Positions 37,881 to 47,724 of a stretch of 64,000 nucleotides of DNA are shown here, piece by piece (the stretch's first letter is position 1; every line of letters starts with the position of its first letter). Below the pieces are notes generated by a model. It had not been told where the DNA came from. It was given only the letters and a program-made list of their open reading frames with translations, and did not search any database. The position numbers and the translations under genes were made by a program. The stretch is taken from the NCBI GenBank assembly GCA_018402565.1, contig JAGYIQ010000001.1, forward strand, positions 930,001 through 994,000. The letters are read 5' to 3'. Source of the DNA: Pirellulaceae bacterium. Lineage in GTDB: Bacteria > Planctomycetota > Planctomycetia > Pirellulales > Pirellulaceae.

Positions 37881-40748
37881 ATGCCGCGCTACAATCCCGC
37901 TGACATTGAACCCAAGTGGCAAACCTATTGGGAGCAGCACCATTGTTTCCGCACGCCAGAAATGCCGGGGCCGAAGAAGAAGTATGTCCTGGACATGTTT
38001 CCCTACCCCAGCGGCAAGGGGCTGCATGTGGGGCATCCCGAGGGCTACACCGCAACCGATATCTTGGCGCGGTACTGGCGAGCCAACGGCTACAGCGTGT
38101 TGCATCCGATGGGCTTCGATGCCTTTGGATTGCCAGCCGAAGAGTACGCGATCCAGACGAACACGCCACCGCGGCAATCGACCGAACGCGACATTGCCAA
38201 CTTCACGCGACAGCTGAAAATGTTGGGCTTCAGCTACGATTGGGATCGCTGCTTGGCGACAACCGATGTCGATTATTTCCAATGGACGCAGTGGATCTTC
38301 TTGCTGTTGTTCGACACGTGGTTTGATCCGGTCCAGCAACAGGGACGGCCGATTGCCGAACTGCCACTGCCGAATGACATCCTGGCCGCGGGCGAAGCCG
38401 CCATCGCCCGGTACCGCGACCAGCATCGGTTGGCCTATCAATCCGACGAGTTGGTCAATTGGTGTGCGGGTTTGGGAACGGTCTTGGCCAACGAAGAGGT
38501 GATCAACGGCCGCAGCGAACGGGGCAATCATCCGGTGACGCGGATGCCGTTGCGGCAGTGGATGCTCCGAATCACGGCCTACGCCGATCGTTTGGCCAAC
38601 GACTTGGATGGTGTGGATTGGGCCGAAGGGATCAAGAACCAACAGCGGATGTGGATCGGTCGGAGCGTCGGGGCCGAAGTCGACTTCTACACGGGTCCGG
38701 CGGAGCGTTTGGCGGATTGGCAGCGGGCGCGGGCCGCGTCGCAGTGGCCTGCGGTCGCCGGCGACGATTGTCTCCGCATCTTCACGACTCGACCCGACAC
38801 GCTGTACGGCGCCACCTACATGGTCGTGGCCCCGGAACATCCGCAGTTGAGCCGCTTGACGACTGCGGCCCAGGCCCAGGCGGTGGCCGATTACTGCCAG
38901 GCGGCCGCCGGCAAGAGCGATCGCGAACGACAGGACGACAAGAAGACCAAGACCGGCGTGTTCACAGGCGCCCTGGCCATCAATCCGGCCAATGGGCAGC
39001 CGGTCCCGATCTGGGTGGCCGACTATGTGCTGATCGGCTACGGCACGGGGGCCATCATGGCGGTGCCTGCTCACGACCAGCGCGACTTCGAATTCGCTCA
39101 GCAGTTTGACTTGCCCGTGACAGCCGTCTTGGATCCCGGCGGGGACACCGACACGGAAGTCCGAGCCGCGATCCTGGCGGGACAAGTTTGCTACACGGGT
39201 CCGGGCACGGCCATCCACAGTGGGCCGCTCGATGGCATGGCGACTGACCAAGCCAAGGCCGCCATCACCCAACGGTTGGCCGCAGCAGGCGTTGCCGCCG
39301 AGTCGGTCAACTACAAGTTGCGCGATTGGTTGTTCAGCCGGCAGAGGTTCTGGGGCGAGCCCTTTCCGATCTTGCACGAACTGGATGCCGAGGGACAACC
39401 GACCGGCGTGGTGGTGCCGTTGGAGGTCAGTGAATTGCCGCTGGACCTGCCACCGCTGGAAGATTACAAGCCCCACGGCCGACCCGAACCGCCGCTGGGC
39501 AAAGCGCCCGCCGAGTGGTTGTATGTGGAGCGGAACGGCAAACGCTACAAACGCGAGACCAACACCATGCCCCAATGGGCGGGCTCCTGTTGGTATTACC
39601 TGCGTTACATCGACAACCGCAACGCGGAGCAAGCTTGGGATCCGCTCAAGGAACAGGCCTGGATGCCGGTCGATCTGTACGTGGGTGGCGCCGAACACGC
39701 GGTGTTGCACCTGCTGTATGCTCGGTTCTGGCACAAGGTACTCTACGATCGCGGGTACGTCAGCACCGCCGAGCCGTTCCAGAAGTTGGTCAACCAAGGC
39801 ATGATTTTGGGTGAGGCGACGTATTTCTGTGGCCCAGCGGACTTCGCGACCCACGAGTCAACGCTGGCCCAGATCGGCATCAGCGGCCAAACCGTGACAG
39901 ACGACGAAGGGCACGTGATCGAGATCGGCCTGCTGAAAGAGGTGGACGGCGAGCGGGTCGCGATCACCGAGTCCGACACGCTCAAGCAGAAGGGACAGAT
40001 CTTTCTGGCCGGGACGGAACTGGTGCTCCGCAGCCGGTCCGACAAAATGAGCAAGAGTCGCGGCAATGTGATCACACCGGACTCGATCGTCGAACAATTC
40101 GGCGCCGATGCGTTGCGGCTGTATGAAATGTTCATGGGACCACTGCAAGCCACCAAGCCCTGGAACATGGCGGGTGTGGTCGGAGTGAGAAATTTCCTGG
40201 ATCGGGCTTGGCGGATGATCGTCGACGACCGAGCCGATGCGTTGACTTTGGCAGCGGCGGTGGGTGATTATGAGCCAACCGAGGCGCAGCGTCGCGTCCT
40301 GCACAAGACGATCAAGGCCGTGACCGAGGACATCGACGACCTGGGTTTCAATACGGCTATTTCTCGATTGATGGAATTTGTCAACGCCTTTACCAAAGAC
40401 GCCCAGCGTCCGCGGGAGATGATGCAGACCTTCACCATCCTCTTGGCACCCTTCGCGCCCCATGTGGCAGAAGAGTTGTGGCAATGCCTGGGCGGCCAAG
40501 ATTCCGTCAGCTTCCAACCCTGGCCGACGTACGAGCCCCAGTGGGTGGTCGACGATGTGATCGAGGTCCCCGTGCAGATTCAGGGCAAGCTGCGTGGCAA
40601 GGTCTGGGTTCCGGCCGAAACAACTGCCGCAGATCTGTTGGCCGCTGCCAAAGCCGATGAGAAAATTGCCCAGCAGTTGGCCGGAGTGCAGGTAGTCAAG
40701 GAGATCGTCGTCCCCGGACGTTTGGTCAACTTTGTCGTCAAACCCTGA
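37881..40748 (+). CDS. leuS: Leucyl-tRNA synthetase
   Basis: The 955-residue enzyme charges tRNA-Leu. It has the class I HIGH-type motif HVGH (49-52) in YPSGKGLHVGHPEGY, the CP1 editing domain with TRPDTLYGATYMV and GTGAIMAVPAHDQRDFEFA, and the KMSKS loop (722-726). The anticodon-binding and C-terminal domains follow. It is longer than E. coli LeuRS (860), mainly through insertions in the editing and C-terminal regions. The ATG at 37881 fits the family start MPRYNPADIEPKWQ. It lies 96 bp after cdsA and is likely transcribed with it or from its own promoter. Confidence 0.98.
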   Translation: MPRYNPADIEPKWQTYWEQHHCFRTPEMPGPKKKYVLDMFPYPSGKGLHVGHPEGYTATDILARYWRANGYSVLHPMGFDAFGLPAEEYAIQTNTPPRQSTERDIANFTRQLKMLGFSYDWDRCLATTDVDYFQWTQWIFLLLFDTWFDPVQQQGRPIAELPLPNDILAAGEAAIARYRDQHRLAYQSDELVNWCAGLGTVLANEEVINGRSERGNHPVTRMPLRQWMLRITAYADRLANDLDGVDWAEGIKNQQRMWIGRSVGAEVDFYTGPAERLADWQRARAASQWPAVAGDDCLRIFTTRPDTLYGATYMVVAPEHPQLSRLTTAAQAQAVADYCQAAAGKSDRERQDDKKTKTGVFTGALAINPANGQPVPIWVADYVLIGYGTGAIMAVPAHDQRDFEFAQQFDLPVTAVLDPGGDTDTEVRAAILAGQVCYTGPGTAIHSGPLDGMATDQAKAAITQRLAAAGVAAESVNYKLRDWLFSRQRFWGEPFPILHELDAEGQPTGVVVPLEVSELPLDLPPLEDYKPHGRPEPPLGKAPAEWLYVERNGKRYKRETNTMPQWAGSCWYYLRYIDNRNAEQAWDPLKEQAWMPVDLYVGGAEHAVLHLLYARFWHKVLYDRGYVSTAEPFQKLVNQGMILGEATYFCGPADFATHESTLAQIGISGQTVTDDEGHVIEIGLLKEVDGERVAITESDTLKQKGQIFLAGTELVLRSRSDKMSKSRGNVITPDSIVEQFGADALRLYEMFMGPLQATKPWNMAGVVGVRNFLDRAWRMIVDDRADALTLAAAVGDYEPTEAQRRVLHKTIKAVTEDIDDLGFNTAISRLMEFVNAFTKDAQRPREMMQTFTILLAPFAPHVAEELWQCLGGQDSVSFQPWPTYEPQWVVDDVIEVPVQIQGKLRGKVWVPAETTAADLLAAAKADEKIAQQLAGVQVVKEIVVPGRLVNFVVKP

Positions 40749-40900
40749 TGGGTGCGGGTTGGGGCCAGCGGTCGGTAGCGATTGTTCGGATTGGCGGCAT
40801 TGGGCGGCGAGGGCAATTCGGGCTGACTCCCGCAGGGGCTCCCGGCCGATAGCTCTAACCGGAAACACTGGTTGGAACTTGCCCCCGGGATGCTGCACTC

Positions 40901-42418
40901 ATGAGCTGGAATACATCGATCCATCGTGGTTCAAACAACGAGCCCAATGGGGGCCGGCCGCAGACCGAACGCAAGGCCTTGTTGGTCAACTTGGACCAAC
41001 GTCGCTACGGATCGTTCGCAGAGATTGGTGCCGGTCAGGAAGTGGTGCGTTGGTTCTTCCAGGTCGGCGGTGCGGCCGGCACGATCGCCAAGAGCATGTC
41101 GGCCTACGACATGGCGGTCAGTGACTCGATCTACGGCGAGTGCCGCAGGTACGTGTCGCGGCAGCGGTTGGAAGACATGTTGGCGCACGAGCACCAGTTG
41201 AACCTGGATCGGCTCCGCGAGACTCGTGGCGATTCAACGGCTTTCTTTGCCTTCGCGGATACCGTTTCCGCTCGCAACTATCATGGCACCAACGATTGCC
41301 ACGGTTGGATGGGGATCCGCTTCCAGGCCCACCCACGCGACCAGGACAGCCAGATCATCATCCATGTGCGGATGATGGAAGAAGACAACGCAGCCCAGCA
41401 AGAGGCCATCGGCATCGTCGGCGTCAACCTGATCTTCGGCGCGTTCTTCCTCAGCCACGAACCCGAGCAGTTGGTTGAATCGTTGCTGGATGGCTTGAAT
41501 CGACGGCGGATCGAAATCGACATGATCGAGTTCTCGGGGATCGCCTTCCGGCACGTGGACAATCGCGTGATGAGTTTGCGGTTGGTGCAACTGGGTTATA
41601 CCGATGCGGCGATGTTCTCGGCCAAAGGTGAAGTGCTGCAAGCCTCCGAGGTGCTGTACAAGAAGCCGGTCTTGGTGGAACGCGGTAGCTTCCGGCCGGT
41701 GACTTACGTCAACACGGATATGCTGCGTGCCGCTCAGGAGAAATTCGCCAAGGAGCCCGGCGTGGATGCGGACCAGATTGTCACCTTGGCCGAAATCACC
41801 ATGCGGAACCTGACCGCCAATGGCGAAGTGGATTTGCGGGACTTCTTGGCTCGGGCTGAAACCCTGGCTGCCTGCGGCATGACGGTTTTGATCTCAAATT
41901 ATTTTGAGTATTACAGATTGGCATACTACTTGGCCAAGCACTCGAAGCAGAAAATTGCCCTGACCATGGGCGCCGCCAGCCTGTTGGAGTTGATGGACGA
42001 GAAGTACTACACCACCTTGGAAGGTGGGATCTTGGAGTCGTTCGGCCGCTTGTTCAAGAATGACTTGAAGCTGTACATCTATCCACTGCTCAATCGCCAG
42101 TCGAACGAGTTGACCACGATCCACAATTTGAACGTGGAACCAGGTACGCGTAAACTTTACGATTACTTAGTGGATAAAGGCAACATTGAGGCCCTGGATT
42201 CATTCGACCCCGAGCATTTGAAGACCTTCTCCCGCGAGGTATTGAAGCAAATCCAGAATGGCGATCCTAGTTGGGTCGAACACGTGCCGCCGGAAGTGGC
42301 GGAGGTGATCCAGCGACGTGGCTTCTTCGGCTATCGCAAAGGCAAGGGGCACTCCCCAGCCCCGCTGCCACCGATTGCCCAACCCAGTGTGAACGTGGTT
42401 TTGAGCGCTCCGCACTGA
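40901..42418 (+). CDS. Conserved protein of unknown function, often misannotated TonB receptor
   Basis: A 505-residue soluble protein with the conserved start KALLVNLDQRRYGSFAEIGAGQEVVRWFF (26-54), then AGTIAKSMSAYDMAVSDSIYG and RYVSRQRLEDMLAHEH. From memory, homologues occur in cyanobacteria, Bacteroidetes and planctomycetes and are labelled TonB-dependent receptor or nicotinate-nucleotide adenylyltransferase, with no solid support; no membrane or barrel signs are visible here. There is no signal peptide. It begins 152 bp after leuS, and a mobile palindromic element follows its stop. Confidence 0.85.
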   Translation: MSWNTSIHRGSNNEPNGGRPQTERKALLVNLDQRRYGSFAEIGAGQEVVRWFFQVGGAAGTIAKSMSAYDMAVSDSIYGECRRYVSRQRLEDMLAHEHQLNLDRLRETRGDSTAFFAFADTVSARNYHGTNDCHGWMGIRFQAHPRDQDSQIIIHVRMMEEDNAAQQEAIGIVGVNLIFGAFFLSHEPEQLVESLLDGLNRRRIEIDMIEFSGIAFRHVDNRVMSLRLVQLGYTDAAMFSAKGEVLQASEVLYKKPVLVERGSFRPVTYVNTDMLRAAQEKFAKEPGVDADQIVTLAEITMRNLTANGEVDLRDFLARAETLAACGMTVLISNYFEYYRLAYYLAKHSKQKIALTMGAASLLELMDEKYYTTLEGGILESFGRLFKNDLKLYIYPLLNRQSNELTTIHNLNVEPGTRKLYDYLVDKGNIEALDSFDPEHLKTFSREVLKQIQNGDPSWVEHVPPEVAEVIQRRGFFGYRKGKGHSPAPLPPIAQPSVNVVLSAPH

Positions 42419-42459
42419 TCCAACTTCAACGGTCAACCGGCAATCAAAGTTCCACCGAT

Positions 42460-42666
42460 CTAGTGCTTTGTCACAATTTAATTTTGAGATCGGTGTGGCA
42501 AAGGGGTCAGGCGTCAATTGCCGGAACGGCCCTGCGGGTGCTTCGCACAATTGGGTGTGGCAAAGGGGTCAGGCGTCAATTGCCGGAACGGCCCTGCGGG
42601 TGCTTCGCACAATTGACGCCTGACCCCTTTGCCACACCCCAAGTTTTGGCTGTGACAAAGCACTAG
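42460..42666. mobile_element. Palindromic MITE/REPIN-like element, copy 1 (with internal duplication)
   Basis: This 207-bp element is bounded by 16-bp inverted ends CTAGTGCTTTGTCACA (42460-42475) and TGTGACAAAGCACTAG (42651-42666). Inside are 28-bp arms built on GTGTGG, AAAGGGGTCAGGCGTCAATTG and a 27-base spacer. The first arm plus spacer is duplicated with a period of 62 bp (42493-42554 and 42555-42616). It lies between two genes that converge. The AAAGGGGTCAG type motif resembles those flanking REP-associated transposases in other genomes. Confidence 0.9.
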
Positions 42667-42706
42667 GATCGTCCGGGGCTGTCATCGACAGCCCGACGTC
42701 GGGCGA

Positions 42707-43348
42707 TCAAGTCGCTTCGATTTGGAAATTATCCACGAATGCGGCCTGGAAGTCGTACACGTCATTGAAGTGATCTTGTCGATCATCGGGACTTTTCCGC
42801 ATGAGCCCGATGTCGATCAAGTTGTAGACGATGGAGCCGAAGTCGTTGGTCTTGGTGATCCCCCATTGGGCCAAAACGCTAATTGCCATGAATCCGAATT
42901 GTTGAACAGCGTACAACCGCAGGGCTTCGCACAATTCCTGACCCGTTAGGTGACGCCCCTCATACTGTTCTTCCTGGGCTTCTTCCGCGGCCAAATCGTC
43001 GCCAGCGATCTCGCTGGCAGCGTCCAAGCTACCCAACAACTCCAGATCTGCCGCATTCATGGTATCCTCAGCAATACCGGCATGTTCCGCTGCCTCGGAC
43101 GCATCCGCCAACTGCTCGATCTCTTTCTGAAACTGCGAGGAAGATAACTCCAAATCCACGCCCGCGGGCCCTGCCAGATTGAGCGGCGAGGGTATCGATT
43201 TGCCAGTATGTGGAGGCGATGAAGCCTGTTGCCCGAGCTGCAACACCTCTGTGGCATAGCCCAACCCCTCGCGGACGAATTGGTAAGCCTCGATCGGGTA
43301 CCGCGGATCTTTCTTCAACAGGCGATAAATCGTCAGTGAGTCGGACAT
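42707..43348 (-). CDS. Minf_1886-family protein with inserted linker
   Basis: The 213-residue protein has the family ends YPIEAYQFVREGL (17-29) and HLTGQELCEALRLYAVQQFG (133-152), then AQWGITKTNDFGSIVYNLIDIGLMRKS. Between them, residues 35-131 form an acidic low-complexity insertion (EEAQEEQ, AEHAGIAED). The family, common in planctomycetes and Verrucomicrobia, has no known function. It is the last gene of an operon with ricT and the SEC-C gene (47 bp downstream of ricT). Confidence 0.85.
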   Translation of the reverse strand: MSDSLTIYRLLKKDPRYPIEAYQFVREGLGYATEVLQLGQQASSPPHTGKSIPSPLNLAGPAGVDLELSSSQFQKEIEQLADASEAAEHAGIAEDTMNAADLELLGSLDAASEIAGDDLAAEEAQEEQYEGRHLTGQELCEALRLYAVQQFGFMAISVLAQWGITKTNDFGSIVYNLIDIGLMRKSPDDRQDHFNDVYDFQAAFVDNFQIEAT

Positions 43349-43395
43349 GAGGGCCAGGGTTCTCGGGGTAATGGTGGGTGGAGATGGGAGTCGGT

Positions 43396-44256
43396 TCAGG
43401 AGGTTTCGGTCAACACATCGCTGGCCGGGATCATCAAGCGACGTCGATCCTGGGTTTCAACCAGCAATTGTTGGGTGAGAATTTCGTGACCGATGACGGT
43501 CAGTTGCCCATCGCGCGTCAAGACGCGACTGCCCACGGGCGGCAGGCGATCGTAGACCTCTTCGTAATGATCGAATTCGTAGCGGAGGCAACACTTCAAG
43601 CGTCCGCAGCGACCGGATAACTTGGCGGGATCCAACGAGGCTTTCTGCAGTTTGGCCATCTTCATGCTGACCCGCGGCATCGCTCCCAGGTGCGTGTTGC
43701 AGCACAGTGGTTTGCCGCAATCGCCGTAGTCGGCCAAGAGCTTGGCTTCGTCACGCACCCCGATTTGTTTCATTTCAATGCGGGTTTGCAGGGCGACCGC
43801 CAGATCCTTGATCAACTGCCGAAAGTCGACGCGATCTTCGGCCAGATAATAAATCACGACCCGTTCGCCCGCATACAGGAACTCGACATCGACCAGTTTC
43901 ATTTGCAAGCCGAGGCGAGTGACTGCAGCCTGAATCAGTTGTTTGGCTGCCGGCACTCGCTCCGTCAACAAACGCTGCATGCGATGATCTTCTTCGGTCA
44001 TTTCGTAATGGATATGTCCGGTGACATAATTTTCCATCAACGCCACTTGGTGGTCGGTGGCGCGGCAGAGTACCTCTGCAGCTTCCAAGCCACGCTGCGT
44101 CCGACAGACGACCTGTTGGCCGCGGGCGTAGTCCTCCTTTTGTTTACCACTCATCAAGCCCAGTTGTCGGAGCGCCCCCATGCGGACGATGTAGCGTTTC
44201 GTCTGCTGGGAGGACTCACCGAGCGGGACTCGTTCGGAAGGCGGAAACTGGCTCAT
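43396..44256 (-). CDS. ricT: PSP1/RicT-type iron-sulfur regulatory protein
   Basis: The 286-residue protein belongs to the PSP1 C-terminal family (YaaT/RicT). Cysteines that bind iron-sulfur clusters in RicT are present: Cys180, Cys185, Cys186 and Cys217, Cys222, Cys223 (CGKPLCC and CGRLKCCLRYE). B. subtilis RicT joins the Ric complex that promotes mRNA processing with RNase Y and affects sporulation and competence. In planctomycetes the partners may differ. It lies 59 bp after the SEC-C gene and 47 bp before the Minf_1886 gene. Confidence 0.9.
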   Translation of the reverse strand: MSQFPPSERVPLGESSQQTKRYIVRMGALRQLGLMSGKQKEDYARGQQVVCRTQRGLEAAEVLCRATDHQVALMENYVTGHIHYEMTEEDHRMQRLLTERVPAAKQLIQAAVTRLGLQMKLVDVEFLYAGERVVIYYLAEDRVDFRQLIKDLAVALQTRIEMKQIGVRDEAKLLADYGDCGKPLCCNTHLGAMPRVSMKMAKLQKASLDPAKLSGRCGRLKCCLRYEFDHYEEVYDRLPPVGSRVLTRDGQLTVIGHEILTQQLLVETQDRRRLMIPASDVLTETS

Positions 44257-44315
44257 GGGAAAAGCGGACCCTCGAAATCAACCATCAAGAAAATCGGAAG
44301 CGGGCGTTCGAGTGT

Positions 44316-46469
44316 TTACTGGCTGTCAGGCAGCCAAAGTTGGCTGGGAGCCGCCGCGGTTGCCACCCGCGCCTCGTCGAGGGAACCCGGTCGACCAATG
44401 CCGGCGGGCAACACGTCCCCCCGATCCATGCGCCGTTCCGACGAGCCGCGCAATTCCTCGATACTCGGTCCGGGAATCCCCAGCAACGAGCAGATCTTGA
44501 TCATTGCAGCGGCACAGTACTCGTCGATTTCCGCCAGATCGGCCAAGTGGGCCAAATAGTGCCTGAAGTGGTGTTCGTGCCGGCGAGAAACGCAGACCTC
44601 CAACGCTTGAACCAACCAATCGCAGACCAAGTGCGGTTCCAGCGGCAGTTCCCGCGCGCCCCGATCCAAGTACTCGCAAGACTTGACGTCTTGCCCTTCA
44701 ATCTTGGCCATCATGAGGTAGACCTGCTGCAAGGGAATGACTTCCCGAATCTCGTCCGCCGCTGTTTCCAGACGACGCTCGATCTCCACAAGCAAACCCC
44801 GCAAAGCATTGACCAAACTGTAAGACAGGGCCAAGTTGGTCGCCCAGGCCAACATGCGGGCGGGCATCTCGGTAAAGTTCAAGCGAGTGAATTGCTGCAA
44901 CGACAGATCCGGCAGGCGAACGGTCTTGGGCTCGATGGGCGGCAACGGCGGCAATTGCAACTCGGCACGCAATTCATGAATGGTCGAGCGGATGTCGACC
45001 GTCGCCGACAGTTCACATTCCAGAAGCAACAGCAACGCCTCGATGCGGCGATGCATCTCGGGCAATTGGACCGCTTCACGGAACGTGCGTCCCTCGAGCA
45101 GTCGGGTGGCATAGTCGGGCAACCGCTGCGACAAGTCCCGACTGCGAGCTACCGTCTCGGACTCCTCTGCCAACGGCTTGAGGCCGACCAAGCGGTGCGG
45201 GGTAAAATCGACCAATAGACGCAAGGGCTGGCCCACCACCTGTTTTCGCATGGAGCGCTGATCGACTTGCGGATAACGCTGCAGAAACTTCTCAATACAG
45301 TCCGAAACGGCAGCCGACTCGGTGCAGGCCAGCACCAATTCGGCAGGACCGTCTGTTGTCTTGCCATAGATCACCATCGCCATACGATGCGTGGGCTCCG
45401 GTTTCACATCTGCCCCGTCACCGCTGTCCCAAAAGTTCAGCGGCGTGAACAGGATGGCTTGCGGTACTTCATTGCGCCGAGCCGCCAGCGGTTGCAGGAG
45501 CTCATCGGGCACCACTTCGATTTGGGGATCGCTCTCCGCTTGCTCCACCAAACTCGCCACGTCCAGCACGTCGTAGGTATATCGGGCCTCCGTGTAGGTC
45601 TCAAACTGTTCGACATCAGAATTGAGAATATGCAGCAATTCGGCCTCGACCGCGTGATCGTGTGAGACCCCAGGGCACTGGGCGTACTGCTGCCAGGCCA
45701 AGCCGACGATCTCCAACTTGGCCAACCGTCCCGCCAAAATTGCCACATTCTTCCACAACACTGGCTCCGTGGCCTGCTCTTGGGCCAAGGGCAACAACAC
45801 GGAAAGAGCCTTGCGCCACAGGCCTTTCTCGGCCCAGTGCAACGCCTGAGCCGCCGCCTCGGACCACGGACGCCCCTCCGGAATCGGCAGGCAGGGCCAG
45901 TCGTGCTTCACCGGTGGGTAAGTCGACAACGCCTGACGCAAAATATCGAGCGACCGCACGGCCGCGCCCTGCGGATCACCCGTCAACGTCACATACAGGG
46001 CCAAGTGATCGCGAGCAGCGACGTTGTACCCGAACTTGCCCAACATCATGCCGGCACTCAGCATCGCCTCACTGAGCATATTGGACACCGGTTCGCCCGT
46101 CTCCAACGCCGATTGGATGTGATCAACGACCTCCATCCCGTCCTCGCCCTCCATGCCCGACATGGCCATCATGGCTCGCATGGTCCACGCGACACTGGTT
46201 TCGCCGTTCTCCCGAACATACGCCTCGCACAGGGCCACGGCACCCTCCGGATCCTCGTCCTCCAACAACGTCGCAAAACGAATCCCCGTCAGACAATCAC
46301 GATAGCCCGACTGCTCGATGGCGCGGTCCAGCGTCTGTACGCCCTTGATCCGCTGGCCACCCTCAAACATATCGATGACCTTCGACAGCTGAGTCACAAC
46401 GTCCTTGCCGCAACAAAACTTCAGCTTCCGCTCCGTATGGCACGGGCACGATTGATACAAATCCAACAT
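44316..46469 (-). CDS. SEC-C zinc-motif, helical-repeat protein
   Basis: A 717-residue cytosolic protein. The N-terminus has the SEC-C zinc motif CPCHTERKLKFCCGK (Cys8, Cys10, Cys19, Cys20), as in SecA and several adaptor proteins. It is followed by TPR-like helices (about 35-280) and a middle mixed domain, then another helical region. SEC-C domains bind SecB or ribosomes in some proteins. It is the first gene of a three-gene set with ricT and the Minf_1886 gene, so a role in protein or RNA handling is possible, but no function is established. Confidence 0.85.
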   Translation of the reverse strand: MLDLYQSCPCHTERKLKFCCGKDVVTQLSKVIDMFEGGQRIKGVQTLDRAIEQSGYRDCLTGIRFATLLEDEDPEGAVALCEAYVRENGETSVAWTMRAMMAMSGMEGEDGMEVVDHIQSALETGEPVSNMLSEAMLSAGMMLGKFGYNVAARDHLALYVTLTGDPQGAAVRSLDILRQALSTYPPVKHDWPCLPIPEGRPWSEAAAQALHWAEKGLWRKALSVLLPLAQEQATEPVLWKNVAILAGRLAKLEIVGLAWQQYAQCPGVSHDHAVEAELLHILNSDVEQFETYTEARYTYDVLDVASLVEQAESDPQIEVVPDELLQPLAARRNEVPQAILFTPLNFWDSGDGADVKPEPTHRMAMVIYGKTTDGPAELVLACTESAAVSDCIEKFLQRYPQVDQRSMRKQVVGQPLRLLVDFTPHRLVGLKPLAEESETVARSRDLSQRLPDYATRLLEGRTFREAVQLPEMHRRIEALLLLLECELSATVDIRSTIHELRAELQLPPLPPIEPKTVRLPDLSLQQFTRLNFTEMPARMLAWATNLALSYSLVNALRGLLVEIERRLETAADEIREVIPLQQVYLMMAKIEGQDVKSCEYLDRGARELPLEPHLVCDWLVQALEVCVSRRHEHHFRHYLAHLADLAEIDEYCAAAMIKICSLLGIPGPSIEELRGSSERRMDRGDVLPAGIGRPGSLDEARVATAAAPSQLWLPDSQ

Positions 46470-46805
46470 GCTTTCCTCGCGTTCTATGACTGATGAGCCG
46501 TCCCACCTGGACTAAGCTTGACCCCAAACGAGATCTCACGGCCGTGGGGCAATTCCCCAACGGCGACCGTGGCCCTCTTTCCTGTAAGGGAGCCCCCCCA
46601 GGTCCGGACCTGACGTCGACGGACTGCCCTGATTTTAGCCGAAACTTGCCGTGGCGTCAGTCCGGCAACATCCCCAACCACCAACCACCGGATCAGGCAC
46701 CGCGGAACCCATCTCCACAGTGTCCAAAAACAACGCGAGCGATCGGCCAAGTTGTGGCCCATCGCTCACCGTTTGACATGTCAACGCCCGACCGCGACCG
46801 TCGCC
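46470..46805. other. Upstream region of the SEC-C operon
   Basis: A 336-bp gap with no coding frame of protein character. It is GC-rich and holds the leader and promoter of the SEC-C gene; no clear boxes or hairpins were recognised. Confidence 0.4.
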
Positions 46806-47594
46806 CTAGCGAATTCGCTCGAGCATCTTTTCAATATCGCGCCGCATCTCTTCCTGCTGCTGTCGCATCTCCTCACGCAACTGCCGCACGTTGGGCCCAA
46901 AGCCGATCTCGGGCAACGCAAACCCCATGCCCTCAAAACCGTCCTCGTCGCCTAAGGCGGAACCCCCATTACCCATAGCCATCACGCGACGATACTGGGC
47001 GAATGCCTCGGGGTACTCCTCTTTCAGGTCATCCTCGTTGATCGCTTCGTACTTCTGGACCGCTCGCACGGAGAGTTGAACCGCCAGCCCATCGGCGGTC
47101 TGCGGGAACGATTCGAGGGCTTTGGCCAACTCCGGATGGGAGCTCCGCAACGATTCGACGTCCGCCCGCGTGTAAGTTCGCCCAATCTCCATGAAGATCC
47201 CGTCCGGCGTCTCCTCGATCTTGATCTCCTGATCCTGCTCCTTGACCACGGTCGTCGTGACCCCATTCTGCGTACTACGCGAATACATCCGACCGCCAGC
47301 ATTTCCGAACTGCTGGTTGAACTGCATCATGTTCATGACCGGCCCCCGCAAGCGACCAATCCCCAGTCGACCCGGCCGATCCTCCTCCCCCCGACCCTCC
47401 TCCGCCCGGTCCTCCTGCGGCACGGCACCCCGCGGCGGAGGTGGCGACTCATCCTGGGCCGAGCCGACCGAATTCCAGCTAGCAACAGCCCAGCCGGCCG
47501 CCGCCAAACCCACCACTGCAAACCACCGACCCAACGACCCGGTCTCCCGGCCCCCGCCAACGGCTGCCCACTTCGTTAACCTTTTTGCTTGCAT
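46806..47594 (-). CDS. Exported coiled-coil protein of unknown function
   Basis: The 262-residue product begins with MQAKRLTKW and a hydrophobic signal or anchor (about 25-45), followed by an acidic, Arg- and Pro-rich low-complexity region (about 50-75). A compact domain (about 85-190; MYSRSTQNGVTTTVVKEQDQEIKIEETPDG) follows, and the last 30 residues form a coiled coil (REEMRQQQEEMRRDIEKMLERI). Start at 47594: AGGAG nine bases upstream. It is not recognised as a named family. Confidence 0.8.
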   Translation of the reverse strand: MQAKRLTKWAAVGGGRETGSLGRWFAVVGLAAAGWAVASWNSVGSAQDESPPPPRGAVPQEDRAEEGRGEEDRPGRLGIGRLRGPVMNMMQFNQQFGNAGGRMYSRSTQNGVTTTVVKEQDQEIKIEETPDGIFMEIGRTYTRADVESLRSSHPELAKALESFPQTADGLAVQLSVRAVQKYEAINEDDLKEEYPEAFAQYRRVMAMGNGGSALGDEDGFEGMGFALPEIGFGPNVRQLREEMRQQQEEMRRDIEKMLERIR

Positions 47595-47724
47595 GACTTC
47601 GGACTCCTGTAGCAAAAACTGAGACACGCCCCACAGCCCCCCGGCCTGCAAATTCCGTACCTGACATTTTGACTTTATTGTCGCGTCCCTGAGAGTACGG
47701 TCAACCGCCAAGCGGGGCCCGAAC

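Noticed and set aside
37794..39854. Long minus-strand open frame opposite leuS
   Set aside because: Antisense to a full leucyl-tRNA synthetase with both class I motifs.
42460..42666. Element copy 1 as a transcription terminator
   Set aside because: The stems are strong, but there is no T-run and the outer inverted ends with multi-copy occurrence fit a mobile element better.
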